Source: Notoacmeibacter sp.
Lineage (GTDB): Bacteria; Pseudomonadota; Alphaproteobacteria; Rhizobiales; Rhizobiaceae
Direction of reading: 5' to 3'
Assembly (NCBI GenBank): GCA_019912385.1
Contig: JAIOIW010000030.1
Span: forward strand, 51,083-115,082
DNA: 64,000 nucleotides
Of this stretch, positions 36,740 through 45,121 are shown piece after piece. The notes beneath the pieces were generated by a model. The model was not told where the DNA came from. It saw nothing but the letters and a program-made list of their open reading frames with translations, and did no database searches. Positions within the stretch are counted from its first letter, which is position 1, and each line of letters starts with the position of its first letter. Both the position numbers and the translations under genes were made by a program.

Positions 36740-38272
36740 TCACGCCGCGCTGGCAATACGGTCGCCGGCGATGCGGTAGGAGATCGCCTCGGCGAGATGA
36801 ATGCGCCCGACCGCATCGGCGCCGTCGAGATCGGCGAGCGTGCGCGCCACCTTGAGCACACGGTGATAGGCGCGCGCCGAAAAGCCCAGCTTCTCCGCCG
36901 CCTCGTGCAGCAGGTGCAGGCCGGCCTCGTCGGCGGCGGCAACCTGCTCGACCAGCGCGGTCGGGCAGTGCGCGTTCGTTGTGGATGAGGGAAGGCCGAG
37001 CGCGCCGTAGCGATCTTCCTGGATCTCCCGCGCACGCGCCACGCGCGCCGCAATTGCCGCCGAGCTTTCCGAAGGCGCCGGGCGGATCAGGTCGGCCGCC
37101 GATACCGCCGGAACCTCGATCCTGAGATCGATGCGATCGAGCAACGGACCGGAAATCCGCGCCTGGTAGTCGGTGCGGCAGCGTTCGCCGCGCGCGCAGC
37201 GGTATCCGGGCTCGCCCGCCATGCCGCAGCGGCACGGGTTCATCGCCGCGACAAGCTGGATGCGCGCCGGGTAGGAGACGCGGTGATTGGCGCGCGCGAT
37301 CGCGCATTCGCCCGATTCCAGCGGCTGGCGCAGCGAATCCAGCACGGCCGGGGAAAATTCGGGAAACTCGTCGAGGAACAGCACCCCGTTATGCGCCAGC
37401 GAAACCTCGCCCGGCCGCGCCTTGATGCCGCCACCGACCATCGCCGCCATCGAGGCCGAATGATGTGGTGCACGAAACGGCCGGCGGTCCGACAGCTTGC
37501 CGCCGGCAAGCGCCCCTGCGATCGATGCGATCATGGAAACGTCGAGCAGTTCGCGCGGGCTCAAACGCGGCAGGATCGAGGGCAGGCGCTGTGCCAGCAT
37601 GGATTTGCCCGAACCGGGAGGCCCGACCATCAACAGGTTGTGCCCGCCGGCCGCCGCCACTTCGAGCGCGCGCTTGGCCGTTTCCTGGCCTTTTATATCG
37701 GCCATGTCGGGCAGGTTGGCGGGCGCCTGGCGGATCATCGCCTCGGGCCTGGACAGCACCTGCGTGCCGCGAAAATGATTGGCGATGGCGATCAGGCTGC
37801 GCGGGGCGAGAATATCGATGTCGGCGCCGGCCCAGGCAGCTTCCGGCCCGGACGCATGCGGGCAGATCAGCCCCTTGCCGAGCGCGTTTGCACCCATTGC
37901 CGCCGGCAGGGCGCCCGCCACCGGCGCGATCGTGCCGTCGAGCGCTAGTTCGCCGAGCACGACGAAACCGTCCAGAGCGTCGCCGGGAATGGCGCCAAGC
38001 GCGGCCATCAGTCCGAGCGCGATCGGCAAATCGTAATGGCTGCCTTCCTTGGGCAGGTCCGCCGGCGCCAGGTTGACCGTCACCTTCTTGACCGGCATCG
38101 ACAGGCCCGACGCATGCAGTGCCGCCTGCACCCGCTCGCGGCTTTCGGCCACCGCTTTGTCGGGCAGGCCGACGATGTGGATGTTCATCTTGCCCGGCGC
38201 GACCATCACCTGGACATTGACGGCGACCGCCTCGATGCCCTGGAAAGCCACCGTGTGGACGTGCGAAACCAT
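36740..38272 (-). CDS. comM: YifB/ComM-type AAA+ ATPase (Mg-chelatase-like)
   Basis: A 510-residue protein with an N-terminal Lon-protease-like fold (VSHVHTVAFQGIEAVAVNVQ, IHIVGLPDKAVAESRERV) and a AAA+ module with Walker A VGPPGSGKSML and Walker B VLFLDEFPEF. CRCGM and YRCARGERC cysteines sit in the later part, and a C-terminal helical domain ends near HLAEAISYR. ComM is a hexameric helicase aiding branch migration in natural transformation. The start at 38272 avoids a low-quality extension. It converges on the BTLCP gene. Confidence 0.95.
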   Translation of the reverse strand: MVSHVHTVAFQGIEAVAVNVQVMVAPGKMNIHIVGLPDKAVAESRERVQAALHASGLSMPVKKVTVNLAPADLPKEGSHYDLPIALGLMAALGAIPGDALDGFVVLGELALDGTIAPVAGALPAAMGANALGKGLICPHASGPEAAWAGADIDILAPRSLIAIANHFRGTQVLSRPEAMIRQAPANLPDMADIKGQETAKRALEVAAAGGHNLLMVGPPGSGKSMLAQRLPSILPRLSPRELLDVSMIASIAGALAGGKLSDRRPFRAPHHSASMAAMVGGGIKARPGEVSLAHNGVLFLDEFPEFSPAVLDSLRQPLESGECAIARANHRVSYPARIQLVAAMNPCRCGMAGEPGYRCARGERCRTDYQARISGPLLDRIDLRIEVPAVSAADLIRPAPSESSAAIAARVARAREIQEDRYGALGLPSSTTNAHCPTALVEQVAAADEAGLHLLHEAAEKLGFSARAYHRVLKVARTLADLDGADAVGRIHLAEAISYRIAGDRIASAA

Positions 38273-38566
38273 ACCACCCCCTCGGGTCGTCGGTGGCCCC
38301 ACGCAACCTTCAACACCTGCTCTTGTGCAAATTCAGGAGCAGGAAAACATGGATAAAGGAATAAATCAAGAACATGGAGGGAACAAAATGCGCGGGGCGC
38401 GCGAGAACGGTTGTACCGGGTTGTGCGGGGAGAACAAAAGGGCGGGAAATTGACCGCTTTTCGCCGTAGCCGCATTGCCTCGCGCCGGCCCGGTAGCCTG
38501 CAACCGCCCCGACGAAATCGCCATTCCCGGGCCGGAGCCCGGGGATGGCGGATAGGCCAGCGCCCC

Positions 38567-39679
38567 CTACTTCTCCACGCCGCCCCAGATCGCCTCGGCG
38601 GTCTTGACCACGAGTTCCAGCTTGGCGCGCTGCTCGGCTTCCGTCAGCGCATTGCCTTCCTCGGTGGAGGCGAAGCCGCATTGCGGCGCGATGCCGAGCT
38701 GATCGATGTCGGCGTATTTGGAGGCTTCCTCGAATTTGCGCTTGAGGTCGTCGATGCTCTCCAGCTTCGGCGTCTTGGTGGTGATGAAGCCCGGCAGCAC
38801 GCGCTGCTTGCCCTTGGGCAGCAGCTTGAGCGGCTCCAGCCCGCCGGCCCGGTCGGTATCGTATTCCATGAAGAAGATGTCGACGCCGGTGGAGAAGATC
38901 GCTTCGGCGGCGAGGTCGTAGGCGCCCTCGGCGGCGTGCGTCGAGCGGAAATTGCCGCGGCACATGTGCATGCCGATCACCATGTCGGAGGGCCGGTCCT
39001 TGATCGCCTCGCGCATCATCCACGCATAGCGGTCGATCAGCCAGTCGGGGTCCTGGCCCTCTTCCTTCTTGGCGGCGCGGTGCTTGGGATCACACAGATA
39101 GGCAAAGAAGATATCGTCCATCTGCAGGTAACGGCAGCCGGCGTCGTAGAAGGCCTGTACGGCTTTCTTGTAGGTCGCCGCGATATCGGCGAACAGCACG
39201 TCGGCATCCTTGTATTCGGCGGGCTTGATGTCGGCCGGCGCGGTGCGGAAATGACAGCAGCTCGGGCCGGGGATCGAGATCTTCGGTGTCACCCTGGTGT
39301 TGGCGGCGACGAACTTGAAGTGCTCGATATGCGGATGGTCGGCCGGAAAGTCGAGCTTGCCCTTGATGGTGGGAAAAATGGGGCGCAGCTTGACGCCGGC
39401 GAACTGCACGCCTTCTTCGCGCTCCTCCATCTCGAAGCCGGTCAACTCGCCCATGAAATCGTAGTGCCAGAACGAGCGTCGCTGCTCGCCGTCCGTCACG
39501 GCCTTCAGCCCGACATCTTCCTGCATCCTGATCAGGTCGATGATCGCGGCATCTTCCACGGCCTTCAGCTCGTCGGCGGAAATCGATTTCTCCTCGAAGA
39601 ACTTCCTGCGCGCGTCCTTGACCGGTTGCGGCCGCAGCAGGCTGCCGACGTGATCGGCGCGATAAGGGGGCTTGCTCAT
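38567..39679 (-). CDS. Cobalamin-independent methionine synthase II-like (MetE C-terminal family) methyltransferase
   Basis: A 370-residue protein matching only the catalytic half of MetE. The zinc ligands are all present: His238 and Cys240 (GMHMCRGN), Glu272 (FFMEYD) and Cys334 (APQCGF). RADHVGSLLRP opens the barrel. Full MetE is about twice as long, so this belongs to the short COG0620-type group with varied methyl donors. It diverges from the Rieske O-demethylase operon, where a consumer of folate- or substrate-bound methyl groups would make sense; that link is inferred. The start at 39679 has AGGAG just upstream. Confidence 0.82.
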   Translation of the reverse strand: MSKPPYRADHVGSLLRPQPVKDARRKFFEEKSISADELKAVEDAAIIDLIRMQEDVGLKAVTDGEQRRSFWHYDFMGELTGFEMEEREEGVQFAGVKLRPIFPTIKGKLDFPADHPHIEHFKFVAANTRVTPKISIPGPSCCHFRTAPADIKPAEYKDADVLFADIAATYKKAVQAFYDAGCRYLQMDDIFFAYLCDPKHRAAKKEEGQDPDWLIDRYAWMMREAIKDRPSDMVIGMHMCRGNFRSTHAAEGAYDLAAEAIFSTGVDIFFMEYDTDRAGGLEPLKLLPKGKQRVLPGFITTKTPKLESIDDLKRKFEEASKYADIDQLGIAPQCGFASTEEGNALTEAEQRAKLELVVKTAEAIWGGVEK

Positions 39680-39722
39680 CTCTTGGCTCCTCCGGAAATC
39701 TGTCTTGGAACGGACCATGCTT

Positions 39723-39800
39723 CTAGTGGTTCGTTTCCCACATTTGCATCCCGTTTGTATCGGCCGCTAGGGCAAATGCGGGAAACGAGGAAACCACTAG
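39723..39800. repeat. Long imperfect inverted repeat between divergent genes
   Basis: The left arm (39723-39747, starting CTAGTGGTTCGTTTCCC) and right arm (39772-39800, ending AAACCACTAG) pair over 24 of 25 bases apart from a four-base bulge in the right arm. The loop is 24 bases. No T-tract follows on either strand, so it is not an ordinary terminator. It could be a leader-RNA hairpin for the MetE-like gene or a cruciform operator. Confidence 0.7.
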
Positions 39801-39835
39801 CATGCGGTCTCGGCCTTGCCTACCTCGTAAACAAG

Positions 39836-39845
39836 TTGTATACAA
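39836..39845. promoter_or_regulatory. Perfect palindrome TTGTATACAA, putative operator of the Rieske/GntR operon
   Basis: The 10-bp palindrome lies 35 bases upstream of the Rieske oxygenase ATG. GntR/FCD regulators often bind short AT-rich palindromes of this kind, and one is encoded second in this operon. Nine-of-ten matches occur at 14037-14046 and 14111-14120, before the LigM-like gene. Confidence 0.65.
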
Positions 39846-39880
39846 TATGAATTCGCGAGAGCAGGAGGATCGGAGGAACC

Positions 39881-40927
39881 ATGGTACAGCGCAGCTTTCC
39901 GCTCAACGCCTGGTATGCTGCCGCGTGGGACGTCGAACTCGGCCGCTCCCTGCTTGCCCGCACCATATGCGGCAAGCCCGTGGTCATGTATCGCAAGCTC
40001 GATGGTGCGCCCGTGGCGCTCGCCGATACGTGCTGGCACCGCCTGCTGCCGCTGTCGAAGGGCGAACTCAACGGCGACAACGTCATTTGCGGCTACCACG
40101 GATTGGAATTCGACGATACCGGCCGTTGTGTATACATGCCCTCCCAGGATACCATCAATCCGTCGGCCTGCGTCAGGAGCTACCCGGTCGCCGAGAAACA
40201 CCGCTTCCTGTGGATATGGCCCGGCGATCCGGCCGAGGCGGACCCGACGCTTGTTCCGGACCTGCACTGGAACCAGGATCCGCAATGGGCCGCCGACGGC
40301 AAGGTCATCCACGTCGCCTGCAACTATCGCCTGGTGCTCGACAACCTGATGGACCTGACGCACGAGACCTATGTCCACGGCTCGTCGATCGGCAACCGCG
40401 CGGTCGCCGAAGCGCCTTTCGCGACCACCCATACCCGGCGCACCGCCACCGTGACGCGCTGGATGCGCGACATCGAGCCGCCGCCGTTCTGGCGCGGCCA
40501 ACTCGGCAAGCCGGGCAATGTCGACCGCTGGCAGATCATCAATTTCGAAGCGCCGGCTACGATCACCATCGATGTCGGTGTCGCGCCGGCTGGAACCGGC
40601 GCGCCTGAGGGCGACCGCACCCAGGGCGTAAACGGCTTCGTGCTCAACACCATCACGCCCGAAACCGAATCGAGTTGCCACTACTTCTGGGCCTTCGCCC
40701 GCAACTACGATCTTGGCAACCAGGCGCGCACCCACCAGCTGCGTGAGGGTGTGGCGACGATTTTCCGCGAGGACGAGGCAATCCTGGAAGCGCAGCAGAA
40801 GGCCATTGAGGACAATCCCGATCATGTCTTCTACAATCTCAACATCGATTCCGGCTCGATGTGGGCGCGCAAGCTGATCGCGCAGATGATCGAGGACGAG
40901 CAAACCATGCGCATTGCAGCGGAGTAG
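39881..40927 (+). CDS. Rieske non-haem iron oxygenase, vanillate O-demethylase oxygenase-like (VanA type)
   Basis: A 348-residue terminal oxygenase. The Rieske cluster ligands are Cys51/His53 (CWHR) and Cys70/His73 (CGYH). The mononuclear iron site is Asp158-His161-His166 in NLMDLTHETYVH (Dx2Hx4H). Length and the LMDLTHETYVH segment fit the VanA/dicamba demethylase group, which removes O-methyl groups as formaldehyde. The loop CWHRLLPLSKGEL differs a little from the classic CPHR form. A GGAGG site precedes the ATG. It is followed by a GntR regulator and a VanB-like reductase. Confidence 0.9.
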   Translation: MVQRSFPLNAWYAAAWDVELGRSLLARTICGKPVVMYRKLDGAPVALADTCWHRLLPLSKGELNGDNVICGYHGLEFDDTGRCVYMPSQDTINPSACVRSYPVAEKHRFLWIWPGDPAEADPTLVPDLHWNQDPQWAADGKVIHVACNYRLVLDNLMDLTHETYVHGSSIGNRAVAEAPFATTHTRRTATVTRWMRDIEPPPFWRGQLGKPGNVDRWQIINFEAPATITIDVGVAPAGTGAPEGDRTQGVNGFVLNTITPETESSCHYFWAFARNYDLGNQARTHQLREGVATIFREDEAILEAQQKAIEDNPDHVFYNLNIDSGSMWARKLIAQMIEDEQTMRIAAE

Positions 40928-40930
40928 CCC

Positions 40931-41674
40931 ATGCCCAGAAAACCTCAGGCCGACAGTTCCTCGTCCCAGACGGTCAAGGCGATCCTTGGCGTCCGTGATC
41001 TCGTCTTTTCCGGTTCGTTCACACCCGGCGAGCGGCTGTCGGAGATCAACGTGTCGGCGCGGCTTGGCCTGTCGCGCACGCCGGTGCGGGCGGCCCTTGC
41101 CAGGCTGGAGCAGGAGGGTATCCTGGAGGTGATCCCCTCGGGCGGCTATGCCGTGCGCACCTTCACCCAGGCCGACGTCATCGACGCCATCGAGTTGCGA
41201 GGCGTGCTTGAGGGCACGGCCGCAAGGCTGGCCGCCGAGCGCGGGATCGCGCCGGCGAAACTTGCGGCGCTGAACGCCCTGATGATCCGCATGGATGAAA
41301 TCGTCGGAGGCTCGCCCGAGGACTTCGACTTCCAGGCCTACATGGACGGCAATGCCGAGTTTCACGACCTGCTCAAGTCGTTGGCGGGATCGGACATCAT
41401 CCGCCGCGAGATCGAACGTGTTGAGCGGTTGCCGTTTTCCGGTCCGAGCGCGTTTCTCGACATCCAGACCGGCATACCGCAGTTCCGAGCTTCGCTCGTC
41501 ATCGGCCAGATGCACCACCGCTCCATCGTCAATGCCATCGAGATGCGGGAAGGGACACGCGCCGAGGCGCTGGCGCGCGAGCATGCGCGCCTTGCCCGCC
41601 AGAATCTCGACTTCGTGATGGTGAACCGCAAGCTTTTTGCCCGCGTGCCGGGCCTCGCCCTGGTTTCGGGCTGA
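40931..41674 (+). CDS. GntR-family regulator with FCD domain (VanR-like)
   Basis: A 247-residue regulator with an N-terminal winged helix (SEINVSARLGLSRTPVRAALARLEQEGIL, near 40-66) and a helical FCD effector domain in which metal-binding candidates such as the His of AEFHDLL are visible. The FCD group includes VanR, which represses vanillate demethylase genes until aromatic acid binds. It starts three bases after the Rieske gene stop, so it is expressed with the enzyme it probably controls. Candidate sites are the TTGTATACAA-type palindromes. Confidence 0.9.
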   Translation: MPRKPQADSSSSQTVKAILGVRDLVFSGSFTPGERLSEINVSARLGLSRTPVRAALARLEQEGILEVIPSGGYAVRTFTQADVIDAIELRGVLEGTAARLAAERGIAPAKLAALNALMIRMDEIVGGSPEDFDFQAYMDGNAEFHDLLKSLAGSDIIRREIERVERLPFSGPSAFLDIQTGIPQFRASLVIGQMHHRSIVNAIEMREGTRAEALAREHARLARQNLDFVMVNRKLFARVPGLALVSG

Positions 41675-41695
41675 GAACGCGAAGGGAGGAACGCA

Positions 41696-42664
41696 ATGCA
41701 AGGCAGGCGCAAATGGCGCGACGCGGCCGTGGTCCGCGCCCGGACCATAGCCGAGGACGTGCGGCTGATCGAGTTCGCCGTCGCCGGGCCGATGCCCCGC
41801 TTCGCTCCGGGTTCGCACACTACGATCGAGGTGGATATTGACGGGTTGAAGGCGCACCGCTCCTACACCTGTCTGCCGGCAGACCCCGGCTTCATCCGTG
41901 TCGCCGTGCGTGCCCATCAACACAGCCGTGGCGGCTCGCGCTACATGTGGTCGCTGATTGAAGGTGCGCGCACGCGCCTCGCGGTGCCCGAGAACCGGTT
42001 CGAACTGTCCTGGCGCGCCTCGTCCTGCCTGCTGGTCGCCGGCGGCATCGGCATCACGCCGATCTACGGCATGGCGCGGGCGCTCAAGCTCAAGGGCGTC
42101 CCCGTGCGCCTGGCCTATGGCGCGCGCAGCCGCGAGCAGATGGCCTTTGCCGACGAGTTGCGCGAACTTCTTGGCGACGACGTGGAGTTCTTCGCCTCGA
42201 ATGAAGGGCGCAGGATCGACCTCGCCAGCGAGATCCGCATGCTGCCTGCCGATGGCGAGCTTTACATCTGCGGGCCGATCGGCATGCTGGAAGACGCGAA
42301 GCGCGCCTGGGTTGAGGCCGGGCGATCGGCAAGCCGGTTGCGCTTCGAGGTGTTCGGCGATTCCGGCGCCTTCGCCGAGCAGCCCTTTGCCGTCGAAGTT
42401 GCCAACAGCAACATCCGTGTCGAGGTCGCGCCCGACGAATCCCTGCTTGAAGCCTTGACCAGGGCCGGCGTCGACATGATCTCGGATTGCGAGCGCGGCG
42501 AATGCGGTCTGTGTGCCGTTGACCTCATTTCGCACGACACGGCCATAGATCACCGCGACGTGTTTTTCTCGGAGGAAGAGAAAAAACAGGGCAAGCGAAT
42601 GTGCGCCTGTGTATCGAGATTGACCGGAGGTGCGGCAATCATCGATATTGGTTATCGTGCATAA
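41696..42664 (+). CDS. Phthalate-dioxygenase-reductase-type electron transfer protein (VanB-like)
   Basis: A 322-residue reductase with an FMN domain (RSYTCLPAD near residue 58), an NAD domain (LLVAGGIGITPIYGMAR and ELYICGPIGM) and a C-terminal plant-type 2Fe-2S domain (CERGECGLC, then a fourth Cys in MCAC). This FMN-NAD-ferredoxin order is the phthalate dioxygenase reductase/VanB layout. It would pass electrons from NADH to the Rieske oxygenase two genes upstream. A GGAGG site is placed well before the ATG. Confidence 0.93.
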   Translation: MQGRRKWRDAAVVRARTIAEDVRLIEFAVAGPMPRFAPGSHTTIEVDIDGLKAHRSYTCLPADPGFIRVAVRAHQHSRGGSRYMWSLIEGARTRLAVPENRFELSWRASSCLLVAGGIGITPIYGMARALKLKGVPVRLAYGARSREQMAFADELRELLGDDVEFFASNEGRRIDLASEIRMLPADGELYICGPIGMLEDAKRAWVEAGRSASRLRFEVFGDSGAFAEQPFAVEVANSNIRVEVAPDESLLEALTRAGVDMISDCERGECGLCAVDLISHDTAIDHRDVFFSEEEKKQGKRMCACVSRLTGGAAIIDIGYRA

Positions 42665-42722
42665 TGGATTGGCAATCGAAATCGATCGCCGGATCGCCAT
42701 CCGTTCCAAGGGAGGATATAGG

Positions 42723-43751
42723 ATGAAAAGACTAGCCGTACTGCTCGCCGCTGCCGCGACGGGCGTTGTCATCTCGGCTTCCGCCTTCGCGCAGGAAGTC
42801 ACGTTGAAACTGCACCAGATGCTCCCCGCCCAGGCGACCATCCCGTCAAAGGCCATCGAGCCCTGGGTACAGAAGGTGGAAGCCGAGTCGGGCGGACGCA
42901 TCAAGGTCCAGCTCTATCCCTCCATGCAGCTCGGCGGCAAGCCGCCGGAACTGGTCGATCAGGTGAGGGACGGGGTCATCGACTTCACCTGGACCGTGAT
43001 CGGTTACACGCCGGGCCGGTTCCCGGCGACCGAGGCCTTCGAACTGCCCTTCATGATGACCAATGGCGAGCAGACCTCCAAGGCATTCCACGAATACTGC
43101 ATGAAATACTGCATGGACGAGTTCGCCGACTACCACGTCATCGCCTGGCACACGCATGGCCCCGGTCTGATCCATGCCAAGGACCCGGTTACCAAGCTTG
43201 AGGACATGAACGGACTGAAGCTGCGCGGCGGCACCCGCGTCGTCAACCAGATGCTGGAAAAGCTCGGCGCCACGCCGGTTGGCATGCCGGTTCCGGCCGT
43301 GTCGGAAGCCCTGTCGAAGGGCGTGATCGACGGCACGACCATCCCGTGGGAGGTCACGGTGCCGCTCAAGGTGCCGGAACTGGTCAGGAACCATACCGGT
43401 TTTGCCGGCCCGAACGGCCTCTACACGGCCACCTTCGTCTTCGCGATGAACAAGGCGGCTTACGAAAACTTGCCCGATGACCTCAAGAAGGTCATCGACG
43501 ACAATTCCGGCATCGAGGCCGCGGCCCTGTTCGGCAAGGCGATGGACGAAGGCGATGCCTTCGGCAAGTCGATCGCCGAGAAGGCCGGCAACAACATCAT
43601 CGCACTCGACGAGGCCGAAACCCAGCGCTGGCGCGATACCGCCACCCCGCTGATTGACGCATGGGTCGCCGAGATGGAAGGCAAGGGCCTCGACGGAAAA
43701 GGCATGATCGCCTACGCCCAGGAGATGATGAAGAAGCATTCCGGCATGTAA
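42723..43751 (+). CDS. TRAP transporter substrate-binding protein (DctP-like), without adjacent membrane subunits
   Basis: A 342-residue periplasmic binding protein with a Sec signal (KRLAVLLAAAATGVVISASAFA). The ligand region is LKLRGGTRVVNQMLEKLGATPVGMPVPAVSEALSKG, with the usual carboxylate-binding Arg. It follows the VanB-like gene by 58 bases and is closed by a strong terminator. No DctQ or DctM gene follows. The nearest set is at 9.7-11.5 kb, so it may use those subunits or ones elsewhere. Confidence 0.92.
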   Translation: MKRLAVLLAAAATGVVISASAFAQEVTLKLHQMLPAQATIPSKAIEPWVQKVEAESGGRIKVQLYPSMQLGGKPPELVDQVRDGVIDFTWTVIGYTPGRFPATEAFELPFMMTNGEQTSKAFHEYCMKYCMDEFADYHVIAWHTHGPGLIHAKDPVTKLEDMNGLKLRGGTRVVNQMLEKLGATPVGMPVPAVSEALSKGVIDGTTIPWEVTVPLKVPELVRNHTGFAGPNGLYTATFVFAMNKAAYENLPDDLKKVIDDNSGIEAAALFGKAMDEGDAFGKSIAEKAGNNIIALDEAETQRWRDTATPLIDAWVAEMEGKGLDGKGMIAYAQEMMKKHSGM

Positions 43752-43776
43752 ACCGGTCTTTATCGGGCTGATACCG

Positions 43777-43806
43777 AACCCGGACGGGCAACCGTCCGGG
43801 TTTTTT
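43777..43806 (+). terminator. Rho-independent terminator of the Rieske/TRAP operon
   Basis: AACCCGGACGG (43777-43787) and CCGTCCGGGTT (43792-43802) form a perfect 11-bp stem with a GCAA loop, followed by a T-run to 43806. It ends the plus-strand operon that starts with the Rieske oxygenase gene. Confidence 0.93.
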
Positions 43807-43817
43807 CATGCCGGACC

Positions 43818-44441
43818 CTATGCGGCGGGCGCCGAAGCCGCTTCCGCCTCGCGCATCTTCGCCCTGGCAGCCGCCGGGCGGCCGAGCACGCGATCGAAAT
43901 AGGCGTTGACGGTGTCCGATACGATGGCGAATCTCGCACCGCGTGCCCACTGGCCGATGTGGCCGAGAATGACGTCGACGGCACTGAATCGCTCGCCGAG
44001 CGCGAAGCTGTTGGCGCCCAGCCGCCGCTCCAGCGCCTTGACGTCGCGGGCAAATTCCCACGCGGTCCAGGGACCGACCTCCACGCGCAATTCTTCCGGG
44101 ATCAGCATGCGATGCTTCAGCTTGTTCCACAGCGGTGCTTCGAGCTCCGACTGGGCGAAATGCACCCAGCTGTCGATCAATGCACGCTCGGCGAGGCTGT
44201 TTGAGGCCATGCCCATGTCGCTGTGCTTCTCGCCGAGATAGACGCAGATCGCCGCCGAGTCGGTCAGGACCAGTTCGCCGTCGACCAGCGCCGGCGCCTT
44301 GCCGGACGGATTGTATCTGCGCATCTGTTCGGAATGCGGCTTGGCCTTGACGATTTCATAGGGCTGGCCGAGTTCCTCCAGCATCCAGACTACGCGCGTC
44401 AGGCGCGAACCGGGCGAACCGACGGCTTTGTACATGGGCAT
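43818..44441 (-). CDS. Glutathione S-transferase family protein
   Basis: A 207-residue GST with an N-terminal thioredoxin-like domain (YKAVGSPGSRLTRVVWMLEELG; YNPSGKAPALVDG; LTDSAAICVYLGEK, the last being the glutathione-binding Ser region) and an all-helical C-terminal domain (RFSAVDVILGHIGQW). The position of the catalytic Ser/Cys near SPGSR fits the beta/theta-like bacterial groups. AGTGGAGGA precedes the ATG. It stands alone on the minus strand next to an AhpD-like gene. Detoxification or ring-fission isomerase roles are possible. Confidence 0.9.
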   Translation of the reverse strand: MPMYKAVGSPGSRLTRVVWMLEELGQPYEIVKAKPHSEQMRRYNPSGKAPALVDGELVLTDSAAICVYLGEKHSDMGMASNSLAERALIDSWVHFAQSELEAPLWNKLKHRMLIPEELRVEVGPWTAWEFARDVKALERRLGANSFALGERFSAVDVILGHIGQWARGARFAIVSDTVNAYFDRVLGRPAAARAKMREAEAASAPAA

Positions 44442-44534
44442 TCCTCCACTTGGCTCCGTGGCGGCACGTTATGCCAACAGGCGCGCCGCGTCTCGTCAAA
44501 AAGCACGACTGTGCGTAAACATGGCCGGGCGGAC

Positions 44535-44951
44535 CTAGCGGCTGCGTGCGGCCCCGGCATCGAATTCCGGATCAATCGGGATCTGCATCGCGTTGGCGAT
44601 ATGATTGGTCTTGCCGGCCAGCGCCACGACCGACAGGAGTTCGCCATACTGCGCATCGGTCATGCCCTTGGCGCGCGCGGAAGCCGTGTGCGAGTGAACG
44701 CAATAGGCGCAACCGTTGGCCGCCGAAACCGCGATATAGATCATCTCGCGCGTCAGCGGATCGAGCGCGCCCGGTGCGGTCATGATCGCCTTGACTTCCT
44801 CCCAGGTGCGCTTGAGCAGGACCGGGTCGACGGCGAGCGCCCGCCAGAAATTGTTGATGAAGTCGGAATTGCGTGTCTTGCGGATATCGGCAAACACCGC
44901 AGCGGCATCCGACCCCGCCTCGTCATCGCCGACCAGATGCACCGTCGCCAT
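44535..44951 (-). CDS. Carboxymuconolactone decarboxylase/AhpD-family protein
   Basis: A 138-residue helical protein with the AhpD redox motif CAYCVHSH (Cys81, Cys84, His88), preceded by LDPLTREMIYIAVSAANG. This set supports peroxidase-like AhpD activity rather than a true muconolactone decarboxylase, which lacks the CxxC. It is cytoplasmic and starts 170 bases from the divergent GST gene. Its reductant partner is not in the window. Confidence 0.9.
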   Translation of the reverse strand: MATVHLVGDDEAGSDAAAVFADIRKTRNSDFINNFWRALAVDPVLLKRTWEEVKAIMTAPGALDPLTREMIYIAVSAANGCAYCVHSHTASARAKGMTDAQYGELLSVVALAGKTNHIANAMQIPIDPEFDAGAARSR

Positions 44952-45121
44952 GAAATTCCTCCTCTTGCAAGACGGCCGCGACGATAGCGTGTGTGCGCCC
45001 GGACAGGCAATGCGGCGAAATCATTCCGGTGACGGTTTGTCGCCGGAACATGCGTTGCCTGGCACTTGCATGTCGTTGCCCGGTCCTTACTTTCTCGGTC
45101 ACGAAACGAGAGGGGGCTTTT

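Noticed and set aside
39680..39880. The leader of the MetE-like gene considered as a SAM or cobalamin riboswitch.
   Set aside because: I could not find the conserved core of either class; only the simple long inverted repeat is visible.
40128..40140. TGTGTATACATG inside the Rieske oxygenase gene, similar to the TTGTATACAA operator.
   Set aside because: It lies in coding sequence, lacks the TTG...CAA ends and is explained by normal codons.
39797..42904. A 1035-codon open frame on the minus strand opposite the Rieske, GntR, VanB and TRAP genes.
   Set aside because: It is the mirror of four well-supported plus-strand genes with clear motifs and ribosome sites; the antisense product is low-complexity and matches nothing.
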